NCBI GenBank assembly: GCA_025450035.1
Contig: JANWIF010000095.1
Span: 1-64,000, forward strand
From: Gemmatimonadaceae bacterium
GTDB taxonomy: Bacteria > Gemmatimonadota > Gemmatimonadetes > Gemmatimonadales > Gemmatimonadaceae
Direction: 5' to 3'
Length of the DNA stretch: 64,000 bases
The position numbers were made by a program, and so were the translations under genes. Position 1 is the first letter of the stretch; each line of letters opens with the position of its first letter. The notes under the pieces are model-generated. The model had not been told where the DNA came from and searched no databases. It worked only from the letters and a program-made list of their open reading frames with translations. Positions 62,823 through 64,000 of this stretch are shown here, in pieces.

Positions 62823-63959
62823 TCAGTTACTGGTTGCCTTGTTGATCTCGTTCACGAGCTGGGTCGCGATCACTGGTCGCAACGGAAATGCACGTTCAAT
62901 GGCAGCTGTCTCTTCACCGGCCGTGAACGAGATATGAGCGGTATTCAAGTAGTAGCGTGCGTATCCGGTCGCCAATTCAGGCGCCACTTTCTGAAGCAGG
63001 AGCAACCCACCGCGAACAGCGGCCGGGCTGGTGTACCGGTCGGCGACACCGTTGCGCTTCTCTGCGGGCGTCACGTTGTCGTCTACCGCCTTGTTCGAAA
63101 TGGTCGAAACGACCTCATGCGCCAGGACGTATATGGCGTCTACCGCGCGGCTCACGCTGTCGGGGAAGCTGATCGCGATGGTTGGCCCGTGACTCGGCTC
63201 GCCGAGGGTGCGGCCTTCGCCGTCTAACGGAATAGAGAGCAGAATTTCGCCGCGCGACTGCCCTGACTTGGTGAGAAATCCATGGAACTTGGCGAAGTAG
63301 GTCTGTACCCAAAGCGTGTCCACTGCGGCGGCAATCGCGGCACGATCCTTCTGCTGCGATCTCCAGTAGCTCGCGTAGTAGGTGCTGTCTTCGCTCTGCA
63401 GTGCCCTGGTGAACATGCGCAGCCACTCACGAGCGGCGGGCGTTGAATATGAGGCGCTGATGATGGCGTAGACGGATCGCTGGTCAAGGTCGATCGTCCG
63501 TCGATTCATCCCATCGTTAGGGATACTGCTGGTCTTCAGAAAGGACTCGAGCGATTTCTGCATCGCATCCCACGAGCGGAAGTAGAGGCCGAGGAACTGG
63601 CCACCCACCAGTTGCGTGTTGCCGCTCAGCATCGCGCGCAACGAGTCGCGATGCGCATCGAGCTGCGTGGTGATGTTCCCGCGCTTTTTGAACGCAACGA
63701 TCGAATCGCGGTAGCCCGGCTTGAAGTAGGGCACGAGTGTCGTGTCGTCCTGGAGCATCGCGTAGCCGTGGAGCCAGAAATCGACCTGATACCGGGTGCT
63801 GATACTCCACGTCAGGTCGGGACGCACCGCCAAGGGTTCGGCGGTGTTCTGGCTACCTCCGAGCCCGCCGCCGGAGGCTGAAGCGCAGGACGCTGCCACC
63901 AAGATGAGCAGAATGGCGGGAATGGCGCGAACGGAACGGGGAATCCGATATGAGGTCAC
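62823..63959 (-). CDS. Lipoprotein of unknown function
   Basis: GTG 63959 gives a shorter signal peptide than the track start at 63989; both end in the lipobox LVAASC. The mature protein of about 355 residues has a Gly-rich linker (ASGGGLGGSQN) and then mostly helical sequence. Recognisable stretches are RYQVDFWLHGYAMLQDDTTLVPYF, AMQKSLESFLKTSS and AIYVLAHEVVSTISNKAVDDN. The AHEVV helix with paired Asp/Asn could hint at a degenerate metallopeptidase, but the HExxH zinc motif is absent. No family is recognised. It is probably in one transcript with the downstream membrane protein gene. Confidence 0.68.
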   Translation of the reverse strand: MTSYRIPRSVRAIPAILLILVAASCASASGGGLGGSQNTAEPLAVRPDLTWSISTRYQVDFWLHGYAMLQDDTTLVPYFKPGYRDSIVAFKKRGNITTQLDAHRDSLRAMLSGNTQLVGGQFLGLYFRSWDAMQKSLESFLKTSSIPNDGMNRRTIDLDQRSVYAIISASYSTPAAREWLRMFTRALQSEDSTYYASYWRSQQKDRAAIAAAVDTLWVQTYFAKFHGFLTKSGQSRGEILLSIPLDGEGRTLGEPSHGPTIAISFPDSVSRAVDAIYVLAHEVVSTISNKAVDDNVTPAEKRNGVADRYTSPAAVRGGLLLLQKVAPELATGYARYYLNTAHISFTAGEETAAIERAFPLRPVIATQLVNEINKATSN

Positions 63960-64000
63960 GTAAGAGTCCGGAACGAGGAGGCACGGCACGCCACGGCGTG

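Overview
This is a high-GC bacterial chromosome segment with about 50 protein genes. It has no rRNA, tRNA, CRISPR array, transposase, integrase or phage gene that I can see. Gene content (type II NADH dehydrogenase, cytochrome bd, 2-oxoglutarate dehydrogenase E1, PIG-L deacetylase, DUF1501/DUF1800 pair, Rho with a long disordered insert, AraC proteins with a receiver-like N-terminus) together with base composition best fits Gemmatimonadota. That assignment is inference; no marker rRNA is present.

Layout. 0-5 kb: end of a histidine kinase, a probable SAM-II riboswitch before metK, a TsdA-like diheme cytochrome with a Tat-exported DsrE-like partner, a 135-bp palindromic element, a degenerate receiver with a lipoprotein, and a type IV pilin. 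5.4-16 kb: sucA, then a five-gene run joined by GTGA stop/start overlaps (PIG-L deacetylase, iron-type ABC importer of three genes, NDH-2). 16-25 kb: an MFS exporter and a four-gene nucleoside ABC importer on the minus strand, divergent from cydAB. 25-27 kb: a lipoprotein, a NarX/NarL-type two-component pair and a 52-aa zinc-ribbon protein. 27-36 kb: DUF255 thioredoxin protein, PHP hydrolase plus glycosyltransferase, M20 peptidase, Rho. 36-40.4 kb: a signalling island with a lone histidine-kinase dimerisation domain, a cold-shock protein, a receiver, an AraC regulator, a 41-aa lipoprotein and a TPR protein. 40.4-50 kb: polysaccharide deacetylase, PBP1A, DUF1501/DUF1800, an ABC exporter, a thioredoxin-like protein and an OmpR-type regulator. 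50-64 kb: small unknowns, an EF-G paralogue, a minus-strand run of ThyX, two ATP-grasp ligases and lysine 2,3-aminomutase, then an FAD oxidase, 3-hydroxyacyl-CoA dehydrogenase and two unknown envelope proteins.

The best candidate for an undescribed system is the 37.4-40.4 kb regulon. A pair of identical 10-bp boxes (TGTCCTAAAA), exactly 21 bp apart, lies 81 nt before a 41-aa lipoprotein gene and again 80 nt before a TPR gene. The AraC-type regulator gene sits beside the first pair, and 21-bp direct repeats are the classical AraC spacing. The second candidate is the KamA plus double ATP-grasp cluster, which could make a beta-lysine peptide.

Two window-wide sequence signatures stand out. The octamer GTTAGGCG (or GTTAGGC) occurs about 36 times, on both strands equally, in the first 46 kb and not once in the last 18 kb. 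Short inverted repeats built around GGACTCG, plus one built on GGTGGTTGG, sit inside or beside several genes.

All counts and alignments were made by eye; no database search was possible.
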